Of a stretch of DNA of 6,355 nt, positions 1 to 6,270 are shown piece by piece; the first letter of the stretch is position 1; each line of letters starts with the position of its first letter. A program made the position numbers and the translations under genes. Below the pieces are notes generated by a model, which was given only the letters and a program-made list of their open reading frames with translations, searched no databases and was not told where the DNA came from. The DNA comes from Candidatus Hydrogenedentota bacterium. GTDB taxonomy: Bacteria > Hydrogenedentota > Hydrogenedentia > Hydrogenedentales > SLHB01. Where the stretch lies: assembly GCA_029262095.1 (NCBI GenBank), contig JAJDAB010000701.1:1-6355 (forward strand). Reading direction: 5' to 3'.

Positions 1-2
1 GG

Positions 3-1403
3 CTTGGAAGCAACAATGATGAAAGTAACTTTCCAGCGCTTACCACCGCTGTGTCGCTCATTGCAGGCGTTGCTTCGACCGCCATTCGTATTGGCTCTCA
101 ACTCATCCCGTTCAATCAACCGGAGCCTTTCATCATCCAATCGGAGGGCTGGCAACATAGCGTTGGCGTCAACGGAAAATTGCACTATGGAACCGAATAC
201 GAACTCCGTCTCAACCTTAATGTTGAAGAATCAACGTATAGCAGCAACGCAGCCGAATGGGACGGCGGTCTCACGCTTCGACTGACGCAGCCTCTTCTGA
301 AAGGGCGGGGAAAGAACGCCAATCTTGCACGAGTCCGCACGGCGAAGAACAGCCGAATCTCATCCGAGTATCAATTAAAGCAAACCGTACAGCAGTCGTT
401 GAGTGAAGTCATGAAGACGTACTGGGACCTTGTCGGGGCCTATGAGCAAATGCGCGTTTCGCAGCGTTCGTTGAGCAATGCGGTTCAATTGCAAAACGAT
501 AACGAAGAACGGTTTCAAATTGGTACAGGCCCCCAAATCGAAGTATCACAGGCGAAAGCAAGTGTCGCTGAACGGCAGGCCGATGTCATAACGCAGCGCA
601 ATCAAATCATTCAAACCGAGAACCGACTGAAGCAATTGCTCGACATGCGCGATGAATATGTACTATCGCCTTTGCGTCTGGTACCAACGGCACAGATTCC
701 CGAAGCGCGGGTGCTCGATATTGATCAGGAAATAAGCATCCAACGGGCATTGGACAGCAAACCGGATATCCAATCTAGCATGATCGAAGCGGAAAACGCA
801 GACATAGAACTCAAGCGCGCGAACAATGAATTGCTTCCTGAACTGGGCGTAACCGTCGACTATTTCACCGGTGGTCGAGGGTTGGAGAAGAAGCAAGTAT
901 TTGACGGTCTTGAGCGGCGTAGCGATGAAACTTGGTCGGTCGCGGCCCAAGCACGAATTCCTATTACAAATCGGCAGGCCCGCGGATCGCATACCACGGC
1001 TCGCATTTCGAAGAAGCAGGCAGAGCGGCGGCTCACGAAGACGCAGTCGGACGCGATCGTCGGTGTGATGAACGCCATTTCAAGCGTAGGATCGAATCGA
1101 ATCGCGGTTGAAGCCCGTGCCGAGTCTCGAGCCTATCAAGAAATCAATGCGGAGAAACAAGAAACGAGTTTGCGCTTGGGCGCGACAACGAGTTTCGAGG
1201 TGTTGCGAACACAAGAAGATTTAGCTAACGCGGAGGCATCTGAAGTGCAGTCGCGTATCGAGTTGGAGAAGTCGTTGGTCGATCTTGAATTGGCCGAAGG
1301 GACTATCCTGGAAAACCATGGGATTGAATTCATTCCGCCCGAGCGGGCTGCGGTCGTTCCATTTTTGCGGAGTTTAGTCCCACCCGCGCCGAGCGGCGAA
1401 TAG
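3..1403 (+). CDS. TolC-family outer-membrane efflux protein, 5'-truncated by the window edge
   Basis: This is an outer-membrane factor of the TolC/OEP family, the trimeric exit duct of a tripartite efflux pump. The frame is open from the first complete codon (position 3) to a TAG at 1401-1403, giving 466 visible residues. The in-frame GTG at 51 is probably not the true start, because coding-like sequence continues upstream without a stop and no signal peptide is seen. The N-terminus, with signal peptide and the first part of the first repeat, lies outside the window. Visible hallmarks are a beta-strand-rich stretch (about nt 165-235), followed by the family motif TQPLLKGRG (nt 285-311). Long Gln/Glu/Ala-rich helices follow (about nt 315-640 and 1000-1310), as expected for the TolC alpha-barrel. 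No N-terminal cysteine can be assessed. It is followed by an ATPase, adaptor and permease on the same strand, which supports a dedicated pump. Family assignment is firm; substrate is unknown. Confidence 0.9.
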   Translation, partial: LGSNNDESNFPALTTAVSLIAGVASTAIRIGSQLIPFNQPEPFIIQSEGWQHSVGVNGKLHYGTEYELRLNLNVEESTYSSNAAEWDGGLTLRLTQPLLKGRGKNANLARVRTAKNSRISSEYQLKQTVQQSLSEVMKTYWDLVGAYEQMRVSQRSLSNAVQLQNDNEERFQIGTGPQIEVSQAKASVAERQADVITQRNQIIQTENRLKQLLDMRDEYVLSPLRLVPTAQIPEARVLDIDQEISIQRALDSKPDIQSSMIEAENADIELKRANNELLPELGVTVDYFTGGRGLEKKQVFDGLERRSDETWSVAAQARIPITNRQARGSHTTARISKKQAERRLTKTQSDAIVGVMNAISSVGSNRIAVEARAESRAYQEINAEKQETSLRLGATTSFEVLRTQEDLANAEASEVQSRIELEKSLVDLELAEGTILENHGIEFIPPERAAVVPFLRSLVPPAPSGE

Positions 1404-1453
1404 CGTCGCCCGTGTAGAAAGACGGAAACAGAAAACTTACCGGTAAAGGGTGT

Positions 1454-1474
1454 GCCGCGTCGGTGCAGCGCGGC
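1454..1474 (+). other. GC-rich inverted repeat in the TolC-ATPase spacer
   Basis: The arms GCCGCG (1454-1459) and CGCGGC (1469-1474) can form a 6-bp all-GC hairpin with a 9-base loop. No T-tract follows, so it is not a convincing terminator. It could act as an mRNA stability element or partial attenuator between the channel gene and the pump genes. It would also enclose the alternative GTG at 1463, which argues against that codon being the ATPase start. The 119-base spacer (1404-1522) shows no promoter I can defend. A six-base stem can arise by chance. Confidence 0.3.
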
Positions 1475-1522
1475 GAACGAAATTGCCACCTGAGCAAGTC
1501 CATCGTTGCCGATACCACAATT

Positions 1523-2260
1523 ATGACCAAGAACACATCAGACGAACCTATCATCTCCGTCGAGGGGATAAAGAAGCTCTATCATATGGGCGACACCGTT
1601 GTGCGTGCGCTGAACGGTGTCTCGTTCGACATTTCGCCGGGTTCCTATGTCGCGGTGATGGGGCCATCGGGTTCGGGTAAGACGACGTTGATGGACATCT
1701 TGGGTTGCTTGTCTAGACCCACCGAAGGAATCTACCGGTTAAATGGCACGCCCGTTCAAGATATGAACGAGGCAAAGTTGGCGCAGTTTCGGAATAAGTT
1801 CATCGGGTTTGTCTTTCAGAATTTTAACCTTCTCGCACGCACGTCGGCGCTGCACAATGTTGAACTCCCGCTCTTGTATAGCGGCATGCCACGGAAAGAA
1901 CGGTTGGAAACCGCGCGTGAAGCGTTGGCGTCCGTCGATCTCGCTGATCGTGTAGACCATAAGCCCAATGAACTCTCCGGTGGCCAGCGCCAGCGCGTAG
2001 CGATAGCCCGTGCACTGGTCAACAAGCCATCGGTTCTCTTTGCGGATGAACCGACCGGTAACCTCGATTCCATAAGCGGCGAGACGATCTTGCAGCTTTT
2101 TGATGTACTACACGCAAACGGAAATACAATAGTCATGGTCACACACGAACGTGAAGTGGCCGAACATGCTGAACGGATCATGAGCTTCCGTGACGGCGAT
2201 TTGGTGAAAGACGAATGGCGACAAGAAAATACGTGGGAGCCCAGCTATTCGGTTGGGTAG
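1523..2260 (+). CDS. ABC transporter ATP-binding protein, MacB/LolD type
   Basis: This cytoplasmic nucleotide-binding subunit (245 aa from the ATG at 1523) should hydrolyse ATP to drive the MacB-type permease encoded two genes downstream. Visible motifs are Walker A GPSGSGKT (residues 47-54), Q-loop Gln99 in FVFQNFNLL, signature LSGGQ (151-155), Walker B VLFADE (171-176), D-loop NLDS (180-183) and H-loop His208 in MVTHE. The FQNFNLL and DEPTGNLDS stretches are typical of the MacB/LolD/FtsE subfamily, and the length fits (about 220-250 aa). The ATG at 1523 is chosen because family homology begins about ten residues later (ISVEGIKKLY). An in-frame GTG at 1463 would add 20 residues of unlikely composition and lies in a hairpin loop. 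No clear Shine-Dalgarno precedes either start. The 3' end overlaps the adaptor gene by 46 bases. Subfamily is confident; transported substrate is not. Confidence 0.95.
   Translation: MTKNTSDEPIISVEGIKKLYHMGDTVVRALNGVSFDISPGSYVAVMGPSGSGKTTLMDILGCLSRPTEGIYRLNGTPVQDMNEAKLAQFRNKFIGFVFQNFNLLARTSALHNVELPLLYSGMPRKERLETAREALASVDLADRVDHKPNELSGGQRQRVAIARALVNKPSVLFADEPTGNLDSISGETILQLFDVLHANGNTIVMVTHEREVAEHAERIMSFRDGDLVKDEWRQENTWEPSYSVG
2203..2210 (+). promoter_or_regulatory. Weak ribosome binding site for the adaptor, inside the ATPase gene
   Basis: GGTGAAAG ends four bases before the ATG at 2215 and is the only purine-rich element near it. It supports the overlapping ATG over an in-frame GTG at 2260 that shares a base with the ATPase stop (TAGTG). 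The GTG start would cut into the membrane anchor. The match to AGGAGG is poor, so coupling to translation of the ATPase is likely to help. Confidence 0.4.
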
Positions 2261-3459
2261 TGTTGTTGGCGGCCACCGCGGGTGGTCTGTTTTATTGGTT
2301 CAACCGTCAGCCGCCGCTTGAAGTAACCGTGCAGACGGTCGAGCGCGGCCATGTGGAGGATACCGTCCCGGCCATCGCATCGGGGACGGTGATGCTGCAA
2401 CTGGATTCGCGCATCGCTGCCGACTATATGGGCACCATTGAGCGGGTACTGGTTCATGAAGGTCAACACGTAAAAAAGGGCGACATGTTGATCGGCTTGC
2501 GCGCGGCCGAGCTCGAGGCACAGGTAGAGCTCGCCAAAGCCAACCTAGAAGCCGGTGAGTCCGCGTTGCGTCAAGCGCAATTGGGCGCTGATATCAGCAA
2601 AACGATGACGGCTTCGCAATTCAAACAATCCACGGCGCAATCAGACCTCGCCACACGTGAATTAAACAAATTGCAATCCATGCTGGATGGTGGCGCGATA
2701 TCGAAAACGGAATTCGATCGCGCGGCCGTGCAATCACGAGTTGCGAACGAAGCGACCACGATGGCTAAAGAGGGACAGCGCGAAACCGATCTTCGCAATG
2801 AAGAAATCCGAATGGCCCAAGCCAATATTAAGCAGCTCAAGGCGGGATTGCAGGCGGCTGAAGCGGCCCGCGACAAGGCCACTGTCAAAGCGCCTTTCGA
2901 TGGGATCATCGCCAAGATTTTCTTGGATGAAGGTGAGGCGGTGACGATGGGTATGCCGTTGATGCAGCTCATCGACAATTCAGAATTCTTTGTTGAAGCC
3001 CCTTTCGATGAAGCGAACGCTGCTGAAATTAGAGTCGGCCAAAAAGTACGCATCAATTTGGACGCGTATCGAGGCGATAATTTCTACGGCCGCGTCGAAT
3101 ATATTGCGCCCGTCGTACAAATGAATCCGGACTTGAGCCGCACCCTCAATGTAAAAATCCTCGTGGAAGAGGGCAAGGATAAATTCATTGGCGGCATGTC
3201 GGCCGACGTAATCGTCGTAATCGAGGAAAAGGACGACATACTATTTGCCCCCGCCGATGCACTGATTCGCGATGAATACGCTTATGTGATGGAGGGAGGG
3301 CGTGCGGTTCGCAGAGCGGTTACGACGGGAACGGGCAATTGGGAAAATGTCGAGATACTAGACGGACTGACGGAAGGCGACCAGTTGATTACGAGCGTCG
3401 CGGTGCAAGGCCTCGACGACGGCGCCAGGGTTGAAGTAATCGAAGAGTCCGAGTTGTAG
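2215..3459 (+). CDS. Periplasmic adaptor (membrane fusion protein), MacA/HlyD family
   Basis: This 414-aa adaptor should link the inner-membrane permease to the TolC-like duct across the periplasm. After a basic N-terminus (MATRKY) comes one hydrophobic anchor (about residues 11-29), with no lipobox cysteine. The first half of the lipoyl-like barrel-sandwich domain is at about 70-95 (GTIERVLVHEGQHVKKGD). A long Ala/Gln/Glu-rich coiled-coil hairpin covers about 97-220. The second lipoyl half is at about 221-254, with the family pattern KATVKAPFDG then G-x-x-V/A. A beta-barrel follows (about 257-337), then a membrane-proximal domain (about 340-410) with the usual GL-x-EGD-x-L/V-I motif. The length and domain order match MacA-like proteins. 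ATG 2215 is preferred because it retains a complete signal anchor. It lies between the ATPase and permease genes, so it is very probably their partner. Confidence 0.93.
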   Translation: MATRKYVGAQLFGWVVLLAATAGGLFYWFNRQPPLEVTVQTVERGHVEDTVPAIASGTVMLQLDSRIAADYMGTIERVLVHEGQHVKKGDMLIGLRAAELEAQVELAKANLEAGESALRQAQLGADISKTMTASQFKQSTAQSDLATRELNKLQSMLDGGAISKTEFDRAAVQSRVANEATTMAKEGQRETDLRNEEIRMAQANIKQLKAGLQAAEAARDKATVKAPFDGIIAKIFLDEGEAVTMGMPLMQLIDNSEFFVEAPFDEANAAEIRVGQKVRINLDAYRGDNFYGRVEYIAPVVQMNPDLSRTLNVKILVEEGKDKFIGGMSADVIVVIEEKDDILFAPADALIRDEYAYVMEGGRAVRRAVTTGTGNWENVEILDGLTEGDQLITSVAVQGLDDGARVEVIEESEL

Positions 3460-3480
3460 ACACTTGGCCCAAGCGTCGCC

Positions 3481-4692
3481 ATGAATCCATTCGAATACAT
3501 AAACGTCGCGCTTGAGTCTGTTGCGCAGAATAAAGTCCGATCGTTGCTCACCATGTTGGGCGTGATTATCGGTGTCATGTCTGTAATCCTGCTTGTTGCA
3601 CTCGGTGAAGGCGCACAGACCTTTGTTGAGACCGAGTTTGCCGGTATGGGTACGAATATTCTGATGATTACCCCCGGTAAGCAGGAAACGTCGGGGATGA
3701 TGCCAATTATGGCGGGCAGTTTCCGAAAACTGACCTACCAAAATGCGAAGCAAGTCGATCGCAGGGCGCGCGGGGTCAAAGCCGTTTCGCCGGTCGTCCT
3801 GGGTGCAGGCCGGGTCCGCTACGGCGAACATCGCAGGGATACCATGATCATCGGCGCAACCCCCGCGTTTCTCGATGTCCGCAACCTGAGCATCGGTCAC
3901 GGACGGTTCATTACCGACCAAGATATCCAGAAACATCGTAATGTTTGCGTGCTCGGCACGACGGTCAAAGAGGAAATCTTCGGTGAGGAGAATGCGATCT
4001 CCAAGCAGGTGTCGATCAACCGACGCAAGCATATTGTCGTTGGCGTGATGGAGCCCAAAGGAATGATGCTTGGCCTGAATATGGACGATCTGACCATTAT
4101 CCCAATCGTAAGCGGCCAACAGATGTTTTACGCTGGCGAAGACGCGCTTCATCAAATCCTCGTTCAGGCCAACAACCCGGACGAAATCGAAATCGCGATG
4201 GAAGCGACGCGCGAAGTGTTGACCGAAGAACATGACTACATCGAAGACTTCACCATCACCGATCAAAAATCGATGATGGATACGTTCGGCAAGATCTTCT
4301 TGGCGTTGAAAGTTATGCTTGCGGGCATTGCCTCTATATCGCTACTCGTTGGCGGAATTGGCATCATGAATATCATGCTCGTGTCCGTACGTGAACGCAC
4401 GCGTGAAGTGGGCATTCGAAAGGCGGTTGGTGCTACGCGCGCCGACGTTGGATTTCAGTTTGCGATAGAGTCCATCACGATCAGCGCGATCGGCGGAGTC
4501 ATCGGCATTCTGATGGCCTTTATATCCGCATTCGCCATTCGATTCTTCTTCCCGCAGTTTCCGGTGTATTGCGCGGCTTGGGCGATCGCCACTGCGTTTC
4601 TATTTAGTTTGTCGGTTGGCGTATTTTTCGGCGCGTACCCCGCGTATAAAGCGGCGAGCGTTGATCCTGTCGAAGCGTTACGCTACGAGTAG
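3481..4692 (+). CDS. ABC transporter permease, MacB type (MacB_PCD + FtsX domains)
   Basis: This 403-aa inner-membrane subunit has the four-helix MacB/LolC/FtsX topology. TM1 is at about residues 21-43, and a large periplasmic MacB_PCD domain covers about 44-270. TM2 is at about 276-301, TM3 at about 331-354 and TM4 at about 363-386. Between TM2 and TM3 lies the conserved cytoplasmic segment RERTREVGIRKAVGATRADV (304-323), which contacts the ATPase in this family. The C-terminus has the typical YPAYKAASVDPVEALRYE ending (386-403). E. coli MacB is one polypeptide of about 650 aa with an N-terminal ATPase; here that domain is missing and supplied by the separate gene at 1523-2260. It lies 21 bases after the adaptor stop without a recognisable Shine-Dalgarno. 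Members of the family export macrolides, toxins, peptides or lipid-linked molecules; nothing here selects among these. Confidence 0.95.
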   Translation: MNPFEYINVALESVAQNKVRSLLTMLGVIIGVMSVILLVALGEGAQTFVETEFAGMGTNILMITPGKQETSGMMPIMAGSFRKLTYQNAKQVDRRARGVKAVSPVVLGAGRVRYGEHRRDTMIIGATPAFLDVRNLSIGHGRFITDQDIQKHRNVCVLGTTVKEEIFGEENAISKQVSINRRKHIVVGVMEPKGMMLGLNMDDLTIIPIVSGQQMFYAGEDALHQILVQANNPDEIEIAMEATREVLTEEHDYIEDFTITDQKSMMDTFGKIFLALKVMLAGIASISLLVGGIGIMNIMLVSVRERTREVGIRKAVGATRADVGFQFAIESITISAIGGVIGILMAFISAFAIRFFFPQFPVYCAAWAIATAFLFSLSVGVFFGAYPAYKAASVDPVEALRYE

Positions 4693-4717
4693 TCGCGATT
4701 TGCGAAATGACGTCTAG

Positions 4718-4757
4718 AAAAAAGTAGCGCCCTCAAGCTTCCGCGCTTGAGGGCGCT
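4718..4757 (-). terminator. Intrinsic terminator of the leftward isomerase operon
   Basis: A perfect 13-bp stem (4726-4738 pairing with 4745-4757, arms AGCGCCCTCAAGC and GCTTGAGGGCGCT) encloses a 6-base loop. Read on the minus strand, the stem is followed by ACTTTTTT (down to 4718), the classical rho-independent layout. It lies about 40 bases past the stop of the cytoplasmic isomerase gene. On the plus strand the stem is followed by CCCCTCAC, with no T-tract. It may still slow transcription of the efflux operon, which stops at 4692, but that direction is less convincing. Confidence 0.85.
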
Positions 4758-4772
4758 CCCCTCACTAAGCCC

Positions 4773-4790
4773 CACACCCCCTCCGGTGTG
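4773..4790. other. Small inverted repeat in the convergent intergenic region
   Basis: CACACC (4773-4778) and GGTGTG (4785-4790) form a 6-bp stem with a 6-base C-rich loop, just after the isomerase stop codon on the minus strand. There is an A-run on the plus strand after it (4791-4794) but no T-tract suited to termination on either strand. It may protect mRNA ends or be chance. Confidence 0.3.
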
Positions 4791-4795
4791 AAAAC

Positions 4796-5350
4796 CTATT
4801 CGGCCACGAACCGGGCCGTTTTGATGTAGTCCAATTCTGGAAAGTGTTCAGTAAGGTACGCATTCCCTTGCTGCTGGATCAAGTGCTGGCCCGGACCATT
4901 GCCCTGAGGCGCGCCTTCGCCATAGCCTTTGTAGAACGCGTGAACCGTCTCGATGCCCGAAATCACCTTTGCGAACGGGGCGAATCCTTGGCCATCCAGA
5001 AACGAATTATCCTTGAAATTGAAGAACATCTGGGTTGTCCGGGTACCCGGTCCCGCGCATGCGTAGGTCAGAAATCCTTCCTGATTTGATTGCTTGACGG
5101 GGTCATCCTCAATCATCTTGTCCCGCCACTCGGCTGCGACCGCGGGGTCACCAGCGATGCCGAACTGCGCCATGAATCCTTCGATGACGCGGAAGAACCG
5201 GCAGTCATCCAATAGCTCCGCAGCGACAATCTCGTGGAATCGTTTGGCGCCCAGCGGTGCCCACTCCGGGTTGCACTCAACGTCAATCGTGCCGCACGAA
5301 CAATCGAATCGCACGACAAACGGGGTATTCTCATCATAGGTATGGGACAC
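4796..5350 (-). CDS. Cyclophilin-type peptidyl-prolyl cis-trans isomerase, no export signal
   Basis: This 184-aa cyclophilin should catalyse cis-trans isomerisation of Xaa-Pro bonds during protein folding. It has no signal peptide or membrane segment, so it is probably cytoplasmic. The active-site block is CRFFRVIEGFMAQFG (residues 50-64): Arg54 is the catalytic arginine, and Gln62 matches the conserved substrate-contact glutamine. The second conserved block is TQMFFNF (106-112), followed by the GFAPFAKV strand (122-129). The position that is His in FHRV of E. coli PpiA is Phe53. The C-terminal part (about 140-184, with GPGQ and LDYIKTARFV) matches its neighbour almost block for block. The start is a GTG at 5348-5350, supported by AAGGAAG eight bases or fewer upstream; no in-frame ATG exists near the N-terminus. 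It lies 20 bases after the anchored paralogue and precedes a strong terminator, so it is the last gene of that operon. Confidence 0.93.
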   Translation of the reverse strand: MSHTYDENTPFVVRFDCSCGTIDVECNPEWAPLGAKRFHEIVAAELLDDCRFFRVIEGFMAQFGIAGDPAVAAEWRDKMIEDDPVKQSNQEGFLTYACAGPGTRTTQMFFNFKDNSFLDGQGFAPFAKVISGIETVHAFYKGYGEGAPQGNGPGQHLIQQQGNAYLTEHFPELDYIKTARFVAE

Positions 5351-5357
5351 GAAAAAA

Positions 5358-5364
5358 CTTCCTT
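5358..5364 (-). promoter_or_regulatory. Ribosome binding site fixing the GTG start of the short isomerase
   Basis: On the minus strand AAGGAAG is followed by seven bases (TTTTTTC) and then GTG at 5350-5348. The spacing is good and decides the start codon. The site lies inside the 20-base gap between the two isomerase genes. Confidence 0.75.
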
Positions 5365-5370
5365 ATTCAG

Positions 5371-6237
5371 TTATGCGGCTTCCGATACATCTTCTTCGCC
5401 GGCTTCTTCTTCGACCGGCTCCACGAAACGCGCTTTCTTAATGTAATCAAGTTTTGGAAAATATTGGTTGAGATAGGCGGTCCCGCCGGATTGCAGCATC
5501 CCTTGATCGGGTCCGCGACCGCCTTCACCGGGACCTCCTCCATAACCGTTATAAATCTTGTCCACTAAATCCATTCCTTCAACAACTTTCCCCACGGGTG
5601 CGAATCCACTACCGTCCAAGCGTTGATTCCGGTCGTCGAAGTTGATGAACATTTGGGTGCTGCGTGAGTTCGGGAACTGGCTTTGGGCAAACGTTACATA
5701 ACCGCGCTTGTTCGATTCTTTAACTGGGTCATCATTGATATTCATTTGGTCCCATTTGCGAGCCAACGTGGGGTCGCCGGAAATGCCAAACTGCGCCATG
5801 AATCCTGGTATTACCCGAAAAAAACGACAGTCGTCGTAGAACTTCATGTCAACGAGTTCGTGGACGCGTTTCGCTCCATTGGGTGCCCAATCCGGATGAA
5901 ACTCGACGACGAAATCGCCCATTGAACATGCGAACTTCACGTGAAATGGCTTCGCCGGATCGAGCGTTGGCGTGTCAATCTGTTTCCACGTACGGGCCTC
6001 AGGGCTCGCTTCTTCTGCTTGCGCTAGTTCGATGACCTCTGTCGCCGATTCTTCTTCTGCTGGTACCGTGAGTTCGAGTTCTGCGGAGGCTTCTTCCGCC
6101 TCGAGCAGTTTCCGTTCGGTTTGGCGTAGCGTGTCCAGATCGGTCGGCGTCATTCGACTTTCGCGGAATTGGTATACGCCCACGACCGCGCCCAACCCAA
6201 TGATCACGGTGAGCACTGCTGCAATCGCGATTTTCAC
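5371..6237 (-). CDS. Membrane-anchored cyclophilin-type peptidyl-prolyl cis-trans isomerase
   Basis: This 288-aa protein begins with a hydrophobic segment (residues 3-22, AIAAVL...VVGVY) that lacks a clear cleavage site or lipobox, so it is probably an uncleaved anchor. A long Glu/Ala-rich linker (about 35-82), likely helical or flexible, leads to the cyclophilin domain (about 97-272). The catalytic Arg141 and Gln149 lie in CRFFRVIPGFMAQFG (137-151), and STQMFINF (193-200) is the second signature. The C-terminus is an acidic tail (273-288). The isomerase would act at the outer face of the inner membrane if the N-terminus is inside, which is inferred. The domain is roughly half identical by eye to the downstream gene, with small loop insertions near 202-206 and 235-242. 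The GTG start at 6235-6237 is supported by AGGAGG five bases upstream. The gap to the upstream gene is 33 bases, so cotranscription is likely. Confidence 0.92.
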   Translation of the reverse strand: MKIAIAAVLTVIIGLGAVVGVYQFRESRMTPTDLDTLRQTERKLLEAEEASAELELTVPAEEESATEVIELAQAEEASPEARTWKQIDTPTLDPAKPFHVKFACSMGDFVVEFHPDWAPNGAKRVHELVDMKFYDDCRFFRVIPGFMAQFGISGDPTLARKWDQMNINDDPVKESNKRGYVTFAQSQFPNSRSTQMFINFDDRNQRLDGSGFAPVGKVVEGMDLVDKIYNGYGGGPGEGGRGPDQGMLQSGGTAYLNQYFPKLDYIKKARFVEPVEEEAGEEDVSEAA

Positions 6238-6238
6238 A

Positions 6239-6268
6239 TCAACCTCCTCTTCGGGAATCGTGTCCCAT
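6239..6268 (-). other. Possible 9-codon minicistron between pheA and the anchored isomerase
   Basis: An ATG at 6268-6266 opens a nine-codon frame (MGHDSRRGG) ending in TGA at 6241-6239, one base before the GTG start of the isomerase. It is preceded by GGAGGAG (6280-6274), five bases from the ATG and embedded in the last codons of the upstream gene. The AGGAGG of the isomerase gene lies inside this frame. It could couple translation of the two genes, or it may be a by-product of purine-rich DNA. There is no evidence of a functional peptide. Confidence 0.25.
6243..6248 (-). promoter_or_regulatory. Consensus ribosome binding site for the anchored isomerase
   Basis: On the minus strand a perfect AGGAGG is followed by five bases (TTGAT) and GTG. 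The overlapping ATG at 6239-6237 runs straight into TGA, so GTG is the only workable start in this frame. Confidence 0.8.
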
Positions 6269-6270
6269 TG

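Noticed and set aside
4..285. A 93-codon plus-strand frame at the left edge starting with ATG.
   Set aside because: It overlaps the TolC-family gene in another frame, is Ser/Arg-rich without family resemblance, and ends inside that gene.
1463..1522. A 20-residue N-terminal extension of the ATPase from GTG 1463.
   Set aside because: Family homology starts after ATG 1523, the extension looks non-coding in composition, it lies in a GC hairpin and has no properly spaced Shine-Dalgarno.
2571..3056. A 161-codon minus-strand frame rich in Ser, Ala and Cys opposite the adaptor coiled coil.
   Set aside because: It is a reverse-strand shadow of the repetitive Ala/Gln/Glu coding sequence of the adaptor.
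3463..3473. A short palindrome CTTGG-C-CCAAG in the adaptor-permease gap.
   Set aside because: The one-base centre cannot form a hairpin loop, and a 5-base arm alone is too weak to call an operator.
3358..4266. A 302-codon open frame on the minus strand opposite the adaptor end and the permease.
   Set aside because: It is antisense to the convincing MacB permease, has no recognisable domain, is rich in His/Asp/Arg as expected of a shadow frame, and has no supporting context.
5342..6268. An 11-base inverted match (ATGGGACACGA at 5342-5352 on plus and 6268-6258 on minus) flanking the anchored isomerase gene.
   Set aside because: Matches of this length are expected by chance in a window this size, and no other repeat or mobile-element feature accompanies it.
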